From contig JANSYN010000006.1 in the NCBI GenBank assembly GCA_024742415.1, forward strand, positions 222,127-286,126: 64,000 nt of DNA. The letters are read 5' to 3'. The notes under the pieces were generated by a model, which saw only the letters and a program-made list of their open reading frames with translations, ran no database searches and was not told where the DNA came from. The stretch is from Gammaproteobacteria bacterium. Its GTDB lineage: Bacteria > Pseudomonadota > Gammaproteobacteria > Pseudomonadales > Halieaceae. This document shows positions 18,085-26,919 of this stretch, piece after piece. Position 1 is the stretch's first letter; each line of letters opens with the position of its first letter. The position numbers and the translations under genes were made by a program.

Positions 18085-19320
18085 ATGACCACACAGCCAT
18101 CGCCTTTTGATCCGCTGACCATCGGCCCACTGACGCTGCGCAACCGCTTCATCAAATCAGGCGCCAACGAGGCCATGTCGCTGCAAGGTCGGCCTACCAA
18201 GGCGCTGGTACAACACCACCGCACGCTGGCCGAGGGTGGCATTGGTATGACGACGGTGGCCTACATGGCCGTGGCACCGGAAGGACGCACACTGGCCAAC
18301 CAGATCTGGATGAACCCCGAGTACCTGCCAGACCTGCAGGCATTGACGCGCGCAGTGCACAACAGCGGCGCCGCAATCTCTGCGCAGATCACCCATGGCG
18401 GCTCCTTCGTGACCGGCCTCAAGGTCAAGGGCCGTTTGATCAGCGCCTCCTCCGGTTTTAATCCCGCAGGCTCGCTCAAGGGCAACTTCCTGCAGCGCGC
18501 CATGAACGAGGGCGACATGACATGCGTGATCGATCAGTTTGTCGCAGCGGCGCAACTGGCACGGGACTCCGGCTTTGACGCGGTAGAACTGCACATGGGC
18601 CACGGCTACTTGCTCAACCAGTTCTTGTCGCCGCTCAATAACAAGCGCAAAGACGCATACGGTGGCAGCGCCGAGAACCGCGTGCGCTTTCCCGCCCGGG
18701 TGCTGGCAGCGGTAAAAGCCGCCGTGGGCGATACCACGGCCGTCCTGGCAAAAATCAACGTGGCCGACGGCGTCAGCAAAGGCGCCAAGGTAGAGGATGC
18801 CATCGTCACGGCTAGGGCACTGGAAGCCGCCGGCGCCGATATGCTCGTGCTCAGCGGCGGGCGCAATGTGGAATCCACCTGGTTTATGTTCGGCAGCCGC
18901 ATGAATCGCGAAGAAGTCAGCAAGATTCTCAAACAGCAGGGCGAACGCCTGGCGGCATTTGCGATGAAGGCGGCCGCGTCCAGCGAACCGGACATTACCT
19001 TCAAGGAAATGTACTTCCTGGACTACTCGCGAAAAATACGCGCAGCCGTCAACCTGCCGCTGGCCTACCTGGGTGGCGTAAAATCCCTGGCCAACGCAGA
19101 ACAGGCGATGAGCGAAGGCTTCAACGCTATCGTACTGGCCAGGGCGCTGCTGCATGACCCGGACCTGGTGAACAAATTGCGCAGCGGCGAAATGACAGAA
19201 TCCGGCTGCGACAACTGCAACGGCTGCGTGGCCTACATTTATCACCCGGCGGGCACGCGCTGCGTGTGGAAGCCGCCGAACGATTTGGCGTTGAATCAGG
19301 TGTTTGCTTCGGCGGAGTAA
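18085..19320 (+). CDS. NADH:flavin oxidoreductase, Old Yellow Enzyme family, with C-terminal Cys cluster
   Basis: The 411-residue protein is a single OYE-type FMN barrel: PLTIGPLTLRNRFIKSGANE at the N-terminus, QITHGGSFV, the substrate-site HMGHGYLLNQFLSP and the phosphate-binding FNAIVLARALLHDP. It ends with CDNCNGCVAYIYHPAGTRC, resembling the 4Fe-4S cysteine motif of 2,4-dienoyl-CoA reductases, but the second FAD/NAD domain of those enzymes is absent. It would reduce activated C=C bonds. The ATG at 18085 is chosen over 18043 because it gives the typical start. Upstream is a divergent TonB receptor, so the 270-nt gap probably carries both promoters. Confidence 0.88.
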   Translation: MTTQPSPFDPLTIGPLTLRNRFIKSGANEAMSLQGRPTKALVQHHRTLAEGGIGMTTVAYMAVAPEGRTLANQIWMNPEYLPDLQALTRAVHNSGAAISAQITHGGSFVTGLKVKGRLISASSGFNPAGSLKGNFLQRAMNEGDMTCVIDQFVAAAQLARDSGFDAVELHMGHGYLLNQFLSPLNNKRKDAYGGSAENRVRFPARVLAAVKAAVGDTTAVLAKINVADGVSKGAKVEDAIVTARALEAAGADMLVLSGGRNVESTWFMFGSRMNREEVSKILKQQGERLAAFAMKAAASSEPDITFKEMYFLDYSRKIRAAVNLPLAYLGGVKSLANAEQAMSEGFNAIVLARALLHDPDLVNKLRSGEMTESGCDNCNGCVAYIYHPAGTRCVWKPPNDLALNQVFASAE

Positions 19321-19474
19321 ACAGGCGGGTCTTTCGGTTTTCTCACCGGAACAGCGCTGTTGTGACCCCCTGCGGGGCGCCTGCGCTGCGGATCGTGCGC
19401 GACTTCGAGTCTAAAACGCGCCTGCAAGCGCGTTTAGTCGAACGCCAGTTCTCGCTAGCGTAACCCCACCAACC

Positions 19475-19499
19475 AAAAAACCCCCGCGGTGCGGGGGCT
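19475..19499 (-). terminator. Intrinsic terminator of tRNA-Val
   Basis: Read on the minus strand, CCCCCGCACCGCGGGGG forms a tight GC hairpin followed by six T residues. It lies 8 nt after the encoded CCA of the tRNA gene. Confidence 0.85.
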
Positions 19500-19506
19500 T
19501 GTTGTT

Positions 19507-19583
<77 letters not shown>

Positions 19584-19596
19584 AAAAGGGACGCCG

Positions 19597-19625
19597 ATTA
19601 TAGGTGCCCTCCCCGTTTAGCTCAA
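19597..19625 (-). promoter_or_regulatory. Sigma70-type promoter for tRNA-Val
   Basis: On the minus strand TTGAGC and TATAAT are separated by exactly 17 nt, followed by a GC-rich discriminator (CGGCGTCCC) typical of stringently controlled stable-RNA promoters. The tRNA 5' end lies 13 nt downstream of the -10 box. Confidence 0.85.
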
Positions 19626-19883
19626 CTGTCGAATGGGAAAGAATACCAGCCTGCCAAGCGCAGGGGCGAAGCCTGCCTGGCCCTGGGTGGGCGCGGGGGG
19701 TAATTGCGCGGCCTGGGGTGATCTTTTTTACCAGTCCCACGTGAACCGCTGGGACATTGATCCGCGCCGAAACACGCGTACAGTGTGATTCGAGCTGCCC
19801 TGGAGCCGGCTGTGCCCAACAGGTGCACGCCGTTGTCGTGCCAGCGCTGGGCAGTCGCCAGCACTCAAGCCGTGGAGAACCCC

Positions 19884-20894
19884 GTGAAAGTCAGTGGCAT
19901 GTTGACCCAGGACCTGGAAATGGTGCCGCTGGCCGTGGCCGAGCTGGAGCGCCGCGGGTTTGACGCGGCCTTCTCGGCAGAGATCAACAATGACCCGTTC
20001 TTCCCACTGTTACTGGCCGCAGAACACAGTGAGCGCATCCAGCTGACCACATCGATCAGCGTGGCTTTCGCGCGCAACCCCATGACCACCGCCACCCTGG
20101 CCTGGGATTTAAACCAGTATTCCCGCGGCAGGTTTGCCATTGGCCTGGGTTCACAGATCAAGCCCCATATCACGCGGCGTTTCTCGATGCCGTGGTCACA
20201 GCCGGCGGCGCGCATGCGCGAGTTCATTGCCGCAATGCGCGCAATCTGGCACTGCTGGGAAAGCGGTGAGACGCTGGCCTTTCAGGGCGAGTTTTACCGC
20301 CACGACCTGATGACCCCCATGTTCGTACCCGCCAGGCGCGACTTTGGCGCCCCCGGTGTGACGCTTGCAGCGGTCGGCCCGCTGATGACAGAAACTGCCG
20401 CAGAAGTGGCCGACGGCATGATTGCACACGGTTTCAGCACCGCGCGCTACCTGCGCGAAGTCACCCTGCCCGCTGTTGAAAAAGGTCTACAGAAATCCAA
20501 CAGACAGCGCGAGGATTTCACCATCAGTGCACCGGTGATGGTCGTTGCCGGTAAAGATGAGCAGGCTTTCGCCGCCTCGAAGCAGGCCGTGCAGCACCAG
20601 CTCGCGTTCTACAGCTCCACACCCGCCTACAAGGGCGTGCTGGAGTTGCATGGCTGGGGCGACCTGCAGGCAGAAGCGCACCGACTCACGCGCGAAAACC
20701 GCTGGGATGAGCTAGGCGCCCTGATCAGCGACGACATCCTCGACACATTTGCGATCGTCGCCCAGAACATTGAAGATGTTCCAAAGTTACTCAGCGCCCG
20801 CTATGCCGGGCTGGTCGATACCTGGATGTGCACAGTAGAAACAGGAGACACCGATTTGCAACAGCAGCTGGTCAGCGCCGTACAGGCGGCCTGA
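19884..20894 (+). CDS. LLM-class (luciferase-like, F420-type) oxidoreductase
   Basis: The 336-residue protein is a luciferase-like monooxygenase-fold enzyme. It shows AVAELERRGFDAAFSAEINNDPFFPLLLAAE, QLTTSISVAFARNPM, QYSRGRFAIGLGSQIKPHITRRF and the VTLAAVGPLMTETAAEVADGM segment. It resembles the TIGR03617 group, predicted to use F420, though F420 use in this organism is not shown by the window. The GTG at 19884 follows GGAGAA closely and starts at KVSGML; the track start at 19785 includes sequence unlike the family. It precedes two acyl-CoA dehydrogenase genes on the same strand, suggesting a shared catabolic role. Substrate unknown. Confidence 0.83.
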   Translation: MKVSGMLTQDLEMVPLAVAELERRGFDAAFSAEINNDPFFPLLLAAEHSERIQLTTSISVAFARNPMTTATLAWDLNQYSRGRFAIGLGSQIKPHITRRFSMPWSQPAARMREFIAAMRAIWHCWESGETLAFQGEFYRHDLMTPMFVPARRDFGAPGVTLAAVGPLMTETAAEVADGMIAHGFSTARYLREVTLPAVEKGLQKSNRQREDFTISAPVMVVAGKDEQAFAASKQAVQHQLAFYSSTPAYKGVLELHGWGDLQAEAHRLTRENRWDELGALISDDILDTFAIVAQNIEDVPKLLSARYAGLVDTWMCTVETGDTDLQQQLVSAVQAA

Positions 20895-20991
20895 GCGGTC
20901 AACAAAAACGGGATGCATCACCACCCACACCACAATAAACAGAACGCGGCGCACACGGCGCCCCCAGGCAACGCGTAAAGGACAGCACACC

Positions 20992-22173
20992 ATGAACATA
21001 GAGTTAACCCCCGAACAGCGGGCACTGCAGCAGGAAGTGCGTGACTACATGAAAACGGTCATGACGCCTGAACTGCTGGAAGAGATGAAAAACGACGAGC
21101 TCAAGGAAGGCGGCGGCCCCGAGTTTCGCAAGCAGTACGCGCGCATGGGCGCGGACGGGTGGATCGGCCTGTCGTGGTCAAAAGAGCTCGGCGGTAAAGA
21201 GATGTCGCACGTCGAGCAATACATTTTCACCGACGAGGTCGTGCGTTCGGGCTTTGCCTACCCGTTTCTCACCACGGAATCCGTGACACCGGTGATTGCA
21301 GCCAACGCCAACGCGGAGGTCCGCGAAGAGGTGGTCGGCGGCGTCAAGCAGGGCAAGGTGGTTATTGCCATTGGCTACTCAGAACCCAGCGCAGGTACTG
21401 ACCTTGCCAGCCTGAAGACCAAAGCGGTGAAAGACGGCGACCACTGGATCATCAACGGGCAAAAAATGTGGACCAGCCTTGCCAACTACGCCGATTACGT
21501 GTGGCTGGCCGCGCGTACCGACCCCGACGAAAGCAAAAAACACAAGGGCTTGACGATGTTCCTGGTGCCCACCGATTACGAGGGCTTTTCGGTCACGCCG
21601 GTGCACACGCTGGGCGTGCGCACCAACGCCACTTTCTACAATGACATCCGCCTGCCCGACAAATACCGCGTCAGCGAGGTCAACGGCGGCTGGAAGCTCA
21701 TCATGGGGCAGCTCAATGTCGAACGCCTGTCCCTCTTCACCCACGGCCAGGTGGATTCACTGTACGTCGACACCTGCAAATGGGCAGCAGAAACCGACGC
21801 GCCCGGCGGCGGTAAGGTGATTGAACAACCCTGGGTGCAGCACAACCTCGCCAAGGTCAAGAGCGGGCTCGAGGTGGTTAAACTGATTTGCTGGAAGCAG
21901 GCCTGGGCAATGGATCAGGGTCCGCTGGACATGGCCGCAGCCTCCACGGCGAAGGTCTACAGCAGCGAGTTTTTCGTTGAGCTGTATCGCATGTTGCTGG
22001 AGGTGCTCGGCGGAGCCGGCGTGATTGCCGCACATTCCCCCGGCGCGGTGCTCAAGGGCCGCATTGAATTTCGCTGGCGCGTGGGTTCGATTCTTACCTT
22101 TGGCGGCGGCGCCAATGAAATACAGCGCGACATCATTGCGATGGCGGGCTTGTGGATGCCACGCACTCGCTAG
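20992..22173 (+). CDS. Acyl-CoA dehydrogenase (probable catalytic member of a pair)
   Basis: The 393-residue protein has the full ACAD architecture: N-terminal helices (ELTPEQRALQQEVRDYM), the FAD/substrate loop AIGYSEPSAGTDLASLKTKA, GQKMWTSLANYADYVWLAARTD and the C-terminal FGGGANEIQRDIIAMAGLWMPR. At the MCAD-type catalytic position (YEGT) it has FGGG. However, QLNVERLSLF places a Glu at the isovaleryl-CoA-dehydrogenase-type position, which could be the base. A good Shine-Dalgarno (AAAGGAC) precedes the ATG. It is followed 98 nt later by a second, divergent ACAD, as in heteromeric steroid side-chain dehydrogenases. Substrate unknown. Confidence 0.88.
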   Translation: MNIELTPEQRALQQEVRDYMKTVMTPELLEEMKNDELKEGGGPEFRKQYARMGADGWIGLSWSKELGGKEMSHVEQYIFTDEVVRSGFAYPFLTTESVTPVIAANANAEVREEVVGGVKQGKVVIAIGYSEPSAGTDLASLKTKAVKDGDHWIINGQKMWTSLANYADYVWLAARTDPDESKKHKGLTMFLVPTDYEGFSVTPVHTLGVRTNATFYNDIRLPDKYRVSEVNGGWKLIMGQLNVERLSLFTHGQVDSLYVDTCKWAAETDAPGGGKVIEQPWVQHNLAKVKSGLEVVKLICWKQAWAMDQGPLDMAAASTAKVYSSEFFVELYRMLLEVLGGAGVIAAHSPGAVLKGRIEFRWRVGSILTFGGGANEIQRDIIAMAGLWMPRTR

Positions 22174-22271
22174 CCCTTACCGATTAATGGTCGCTGCTCC
22201 ACCAACAGCGAGCGCGCCACTGCAGCGGCCTGTCGATGCCAGCCACTGCACACGTTACGGAGAAGAACAGC

Positions 22272-23405
22272 ATGGATTTTACAGTTTCGGAAGAACTACA
22301 CAGCGTGCAGCAATTAGCGGCACAGATACTCGGCGATTTCACCGATGTCGATACGCTAAAGCGCATAGAGTCGCAGGCAGAGCGTTTTGACCCTGAACTC
22401 TGGAAAGCACTGGCAGAAGCAGGCCTGCTCGGGCTGGACATACCCGAGGCGCACGGCGGCATGGGCATGGGCTTTTACAGCCTGACCACCCTGTGCGAGG
22501 AAGTCGGCCGCACGGTTGCGCCTGCACCGGTGATCGCCGTACTGGTCGGCGCAGCGGGCACGCTGCAGCGCTTTGGCAACGCCGCCCAGAAAGACCAGTG
22601 GTTACCGGGCATCGCCAACGGTTCGCACCTGCTTACCAGTGCGCTGGAAGAGTACGGCAATGACGACCCGACACAGCCAACCACTACCGCGCAATCCATG
22701 GAAGGGGGCTACGCCATCAGCGGCCACAAGTTTGGTGTGGAAAACGCCTGTAGCGCTGCCCGCATCCTGGTGGCGGCCAGTACCGACGATGGCGTCATCA
22801 TTGCGCTGGTTGACCCTAAAGCCGCCGGCGTTACCCTGACGGCGCAACAGGTCACCAGCGGTGAGACACGCTCCGAGCTCGCACTTGAAAATGTACAGGT
22901 ACCTGCCGAGGACGTCGTTGCTACCGGTGCAGAAGCACGCACCGCCATCGCCTGGGCAAGCCAGGCCACCCGCACCGCGATGTCGGCCATGGCCGTTGGC
23001 CTGTGCGACAAAATGATGCGCATTACCGGCGCTTACACTACCGAGCGTGAGCAGTTCGACCGCGCCATCGCTACCTTCCAGGCGGTCAGCCATCGCGTTG
23101 CAGACTGCTACATTGACGTTGAGTGCCTGCGGCTGGTGACGCAGCAGGCCGCCTCGTTAATCGACCAGGGCCGCCCGGCGGCCGACGCCGTGACCATGGC
23201 GAAAATCTGGTGCGGCGATGTTACCCACCGTGTCAGCCAGGCCTCGCAGCACTGCCATGGCGGCACCGGGGTTGATCGCGATTACCCGCTGTTTCGCTAT
23301 TGCCTGATGGCGCGCCAGATTGAGCTGTCCTGCGGCAACACCGCACAACTGACGGGCCAGCTGGGACAATCCATCGCGCAGGAATATCTGGCCGCGGCTG
23401 GCTAG
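22272..23405 (+). CDS. Acyl-CoA dehydrogenase-like protein (probable non-catalytic partner)
   Basis: From ATG 22272 (Shine-Dalgarno GGAGAAG) this is a 377-residue ACAD-fold protein. It has MDFTVSEELHSVQQLAAQIL, LGLDIPEAHGGMGMGFYSL, TEREQFDRAIATFQAVSHRVADCYIDV and SQHCHGGTGVDRDYPLFRY. The usual FAD/substrate loop is degenerate (YGNDDPTQPTTTAQ). I find no Glu at either the MCAD or the IVD catalytic position (AWASQATRTA aligns with the latter). Together with the upstream gene it probably forms a heterotetramer. Its stop overlaps the stop of the convergent membrane-protein gene (sequence CTAG). Confidence 0.85.
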   Translation: MDFTVSEELHSVQQLAAQILGDFTDVDTLKRIESQAERFDPELWKALAEAGLLGLDIPEAHGGMGMGFYSLTTLCEEVGRTVAPAPVIAVLVGAAGTLQRFGNAAQKDQWLPGIANGSHLLTSALEEYGNDDPTQPTTTAQSMEGGYAISGHKFGVENACSAARILVAASTDDGVIIALVDPKAAGVTLTAQQVTSGETRSELALENVQVPAEDVVATGAEARTAIAWASQATRTAMSAMAVGLCDKMMRITGAYTTEREQFDRAIATFQAVSHRVADCYIDVECLRLVTQQAASLIDQGRPAADAVTMAKIWCGDVTHRVSQASQHCHGGTGVDRDYPLFRYCLMARQIELSCGNTAQLTGQLGQSIAQEYLAAAG

Positions 23406-25108
23406 AAGGCCGCGTCCAGCCAGCGCGAGGGAAAGTAACTGCGGCACTCGCGCAGCACTGCCTCACCCTCTTGCCGGTTGCCGTAGTGGCGATGCACGCC
23501 CACCGCGATGTCGCAGGCGCGCTTGTTCCACGGCTGCACCTGGCGCACCTTTTGAGCGTAGCGCAGGGCCGCGCGTAAATCCTTGGCATGCACTGCCGCC
23601 ACCGATTGGGTGAGGTCACGCCAGGGCGTCTGCGGGGGGTCTGTGAGGTTTGGCGGTAACTGCACATCGGTGCGCACCAGCAGCCAGGCGTCAGCGTCCT
23701 GGTACAGGCCGCGCCAGCGCCCACTGTCAAACATTTCTTGCAGTTTCGCAGCGCCGGCAGCGCGCTGGTTCGGCCACAGCATGAATTCTGCACCGGTAGC
23801 TTCCACCCGAGCCAGCCAATCGGGGCTGGAGCGCAGCACCGCAACATAGTTCAGGTAGGTCGGTGCATCGTAGAGGGTATCCGCGCGCCCATCGATATAC
23901 ACTTTGAAGTCGCCGTCTGTGCGCCAGTGCAGGTAGCCGCCCCAGTTATAGTAGGCAAACACCTTGCCCTGCAGTTCATTGCGTACCACAAAGTTCACCA
24001 GGTCTACGGGATAGCTGAACTCGGCAATCAGGAAGTGAAAGGCAGGCCTGGCCTGCAACGGGTACGGAAACTGGCGCCACAGGGCAAACCACAGCACGGC
24101 AAAGGCCAGCACAACGTGCACAACCCGGCCCTGCACCTGTTTCAGCAACAGCCCCACCAGCGGCGCCATCAGCACGGCCAGCGAGATCGCAAAAATTGGA
24201 ATAAACCTGCGGCTGGTTAACGCCATGGCCAGCGTGAGTGCGGTAAGGCAAAGCCCCTCCCAGGGGACGCTGACTTTTTTTCGCACCCACGGCAGCGCGT
24301 ACAACGCAGCGGCCAACGGCAACCACTGGAAATAGAAAAACAACGGCGAGCGAATACCGCCGGGTTTATGCGGCGGATGCCATTCACCCAGGCTGCGAAA
24401 TGGCGAGGTTTCATCGAAAGCGTACTTCAGCGGGTAAAGAAAGGTGCCAAGGCCGGAAGGATTGAGAATTGCGGCGGCAGCACAGGCAATGCCCACCAAC
24501 AGAGCCGCCCTGAAGTTACTGAGGTTGAAATCACGCCAGGGAAAAATCAGGATGGCCAGGGCCATCAGGCCGAAAAAGAAACCGCCATGCAGGTTCACCC
24601 ACAGCACAAACAACGGTGCCAGCAGCCACACATTGGCGCGGCGCCCCAGCAACAGGTAGAGCAACAGGCAGAAATTCAGCAAGGTATACAGGTGCGGCCG
24701 CACATCAATGAACGGCGCGGCGATAGCGGCCGCACTGCCGGCGCAGAGCACCGCCGCCAGGTGGCTGCCACTGGTGCGCGCCAACGCCAGCTGCAGCAGT
24801 GTGAAAGTGGCGATCACCACCAGCCACTTCCAATAGACCAGCGCCTCCAGCCCAAACAGTGACACCCAACCGTAGTAAACGAGGTCCGCCAGCCACTCGT
24901 GATTAAGCCAGTCACTGCCATGTTCGGTGAAGGACCAGTCATCCACCATCCACACCGTGCCCGTCTGCAACAGCTCACGCCCGGCCGCCACGTGCCACCA
25001 CATGTCGGAGCCAGCCATTTCGGTGTAGCCGAAGGACAGATACAGAATCGGTGCGCCCACCATGAGCGCCCACAGGGCCAGCTTGTCGTAATCCGCCGCG
25101 CGCGTCAT
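23402..25108 (-). CDS. Polytopic membrane protein of unknown function (GT-C-like)
   Basis: The roughly 568-residue protein has 9-11 hydrophobic segments over its first 370 residues, then a soluble C-terminal region of about 200 residues with a YFNWGGYLHWRT-like start (AYYNWGGYLHW). Near the N-terminus MWWHVAAGRELLQTG and DWSFTEHGSDWLNHEWL match a conserved pattern in uncharacterised integral membrane proteins related to C-type glycosyltransferases. An inner-membrane sugar or lipid-linked transferase is plausible but unproven. The ATG at 25108 avoids a Cys-rich leader. It lies 27 nt downstream of another membrane-protein gene and is probably co-transcribed. Confidence 0.72.
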   Translation of the reverse strand: MTRAADYDKLALWALMVGAPILYLSFGYTEMAGSDMWWHVAAGRELLQTGTVWMVDDWSFTEHGSDWLNHEWLADLVYYGWVSLFGLEALVYWKWLVVIATFTLLQLALARTSGSHLAAVLCAGSAAAIAAPFIDVRPHLYTLLNFCLLLYLLLGRRANVWLLAPLFVLWVNLHGGFFFGLMALAILIFPWRDFNLSNFRAALLVGIACAAAAILNPSGLGTFLYPLKYAFDETSPFRSLGEWHPPHKPGGIRSPLFFYFQWLPLAAALYALPWVRKKVSVPWEGLCLTALTLAMALTSRRFIPIFAISLAVLMAPLVGLLLKQVQGRVVHVVLAFAVLWFALWRQFPYPLQARPAFHFLIAEFSYPVDLVNFVVRNELQGKVFAYYNWGGYLHWRTDGDFKVYIDGRADTLYDAPTYLNYVAVLRSSPDWLARVEATGAEFMLWPNQRAAGAAKLQEMFDSGRWRGLYQDADAWLLVRTDVQLPPNLTDPPQTPWRDLTQSVAAVHAKDLRAALRYAQKVRQVQPWNKRACDIAVGVHRHYGNRQEGEAVLRECRSYFPSRWLDAAF

Positions 25109-25135
25109 ACAGCAGCGGCGCAATACAAGGGGTAG

Positions 25136-26848
25136 TTACTGGACAATTTTAAAGATCCGCAGATCGCCAACGAAGAGCTGCACGTTGCCATACACGCTGC
25201 GGTGGAACAACAGTTCAGGCATAAAGCTGTGCACGGGCAGTGTCAGCAGCGGCTGCAGCAGCGGGTGTTGCCCGGCGATTGCCGTTCGATAAAACGCGGC
25301 GTAGGCCGGGGTTGTTTTTACCAGGCGAGCCGGCTCGTGAACAAACGGCCCATTGAGTTCACTGGCAAAGGCGGTGTCGTACCAGCTTTCGCTCAATACC
25401 AGGTAGTCGCCCTGGCGCAGCGCTGGCGCATCACCGGCGGCGTACTCGGGGTGAAACAGGTGGTAGCGCCCGGGCGGAGGATTGACATAAAAGCTGCTGA
25501 ACACCGCCGCGTCAGGATGCTGCGCCGACCACTGGCGCAAGGCGATGCGCGGGTCCTGGTGGTAATCCACGACCACGTCCACCGCAAGCAGCGCAGGCCA
25601 GAGCAGAAAGAGCGCCAGCAGCCCCCGCCGGGTGTGCCCGGCGAGCGCACAAAAACCCCAGGCGGACAATATCGCCGCGACCGGCAACAACGGCAGGTAG
25701 TGGCGGTAATAGGTGATGGGCGACACGAATACCATAAACAGCGCGAACGCCAGCAGCGGCAGCAGGCAACACCAGGCACGGACAGCGCCCTGGCCACGCA
25801 GCAATAAACGCACGCCGTGAATCAGGCACAGACAAGCGGGGATGCCCAGGCTGACCAACAGGTACAGCGGCAGATTCAGGAAGTTGCGCGGCCACTTGTG
25901 CCAGCCAATCGCTGCGTAGCCGGTGCCAAAACGCCCCTCGGCGCTGCCCATCGTGAAGCGCTCGATCACATCTACCTGCCCCAGGGCATAAATCAGCGGC
26001 GGCACCAGCAGCCACACCACCGCCATCGGCCGCTTGATCCGGCCCCAGGGCACCAGCGCATACCACAGCGCAAACACCACGTAGGCACCTTGCGCACGGA
26101 ACTCCAGGTTGCTCATCAGGCCAAAGAGCGCCGCCGCGCCGAGCACCATAAGCACCCGATGCTGGAGCGTCAGGCCATGGCTGAGGTAATGCCAGGCACG
26201 CGCAGGCAAGAGGGCCAGGTAAGCCAGCAGCGCAAACACCCAGTACTTGGTCCACACCGCAAGCACCGCCAGCGGCACACTCGCCGCCAGACGCAGCCTG
26301 CTGCCGCGTGTGACCGCAACAGCCAGCACGGTGAGAAAAAGGTAAATGAAAAATGTGGAAGGTGCATCGACCGTACCGCTGAACGATTCGCCGATGTGCA
26401 CACCGCTGAGCGCAAGCAGCGCAGCGGCCGTCCACCCCACGGCGGGCGCCCCTGGTACCAGCAAGAACCCCAGCACCGCGGTTAGCACCACGGTCAATGC
26501 CCCTGCCACCGCCGCGTAGCTGCGCGCCACCCTGATATGCGCAGGGCTGTGGCAATAGGCTTTTACGGCGCGCTCATTACCCAGGATGCCCGCAGGCGGC
26601 GCGTGACCCAACAGCGTGGCAAGCGCAATGGTCTGGTGGCCAACAAAGGGCGTGTAGTCAAAACCGTGAAGGGCGGCGCGACAGGAGCCGGCCTCATCGA
26701 AGTTGACCAGCGTGAAGCTACCGGGGTGATCCCAGTGCCAGCCCACCTGCTGGGCACTGTAGCCACGCGGCAGCAGGGCCACCAGGAAGAGCAGGATCAG
26801 CCAGGCCACTGTGCGTGGGCGCCGAAGTGCGGTGATAGCGTCGTTCAT
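25136..26848 (-). CDS. Glycosyltransferase family 39-like integral membrane protein
   Basis: The 570-residue protein has an N-terminal transmembrane helix (VAWLILLFLVALLPRGYSA). A first periplasmic loop follows, with HPGSFTLVNFDEAG, where PMT/ArnT-type (GT39, GT83) enzymes keep an acidic motif. Ten or so further hydrophobic helices come next, and a C-terminal soluble domain (YYRHYLPLLPVAAI marks the last helices). GT-C enzymes transfer sugars from polyprenyl carriers at the periplasmic face. It is paired with the membrane protein downstream (27 nt gap), so both may act in surface glycan or glycolipid assembly. Donor and acceptor are unknown. Confidence 0.75.
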   Translation of the reverse strand: MNDAITALRRPRTVAWLILLFLVALLPRGYSAQQVGWHWDHPGSFTLVNFDEAGSCRAALHGFDYTPFVGHQTIALATLLGHAPPAGILGNERAVKAYCHSPAHIRVARSYAAVAGALTVVLTAVLGFLLVPGAPAVGWTAAALLALSGVHIGESFSGTVDAPSTFFIYLFLTVLAVAVTRGSRLRLAASVPLAVLAVWTKYWVFALLAYLALLPARAWHYLSHGLTLQHRVLMVLGAAALFGLMSNLEFRAQGAYVVFALWYALVPWGRIKRPMAVVWLLVPPLIYALGQVDVIERFTMGSAEGRFGTGYAAIGWHKWPRNFLNLPLYLLVSLGIPACLCLIHGVRLLLRGQGAVRAWCCLLPLLAFALFMVFVSPITYYRHYLPLLPVAAILSAWGFCALAGHTRRGLLALFLLWPALLAVDVVVDYHQDPRIALRQWSAQHPDAAVFSSFYVNPPPGRYHLFHPEYAAGDAPALRQGDYLVLSESWYDTAFASELNGPFVHEPARLVKTTPAYAAFYRTAIAGQHPLLQPLLTLPVHSFMPELLFHRSVYGNVQLFVGDLRIFKIVQ

Positions 26849-26919
26849 GCAAAGCCCGGCAAGGGAGCGTTACCGACAGTATCTACGTGGCTACGCGGGA
26901 AATAAACCCGCCAGGCCTG

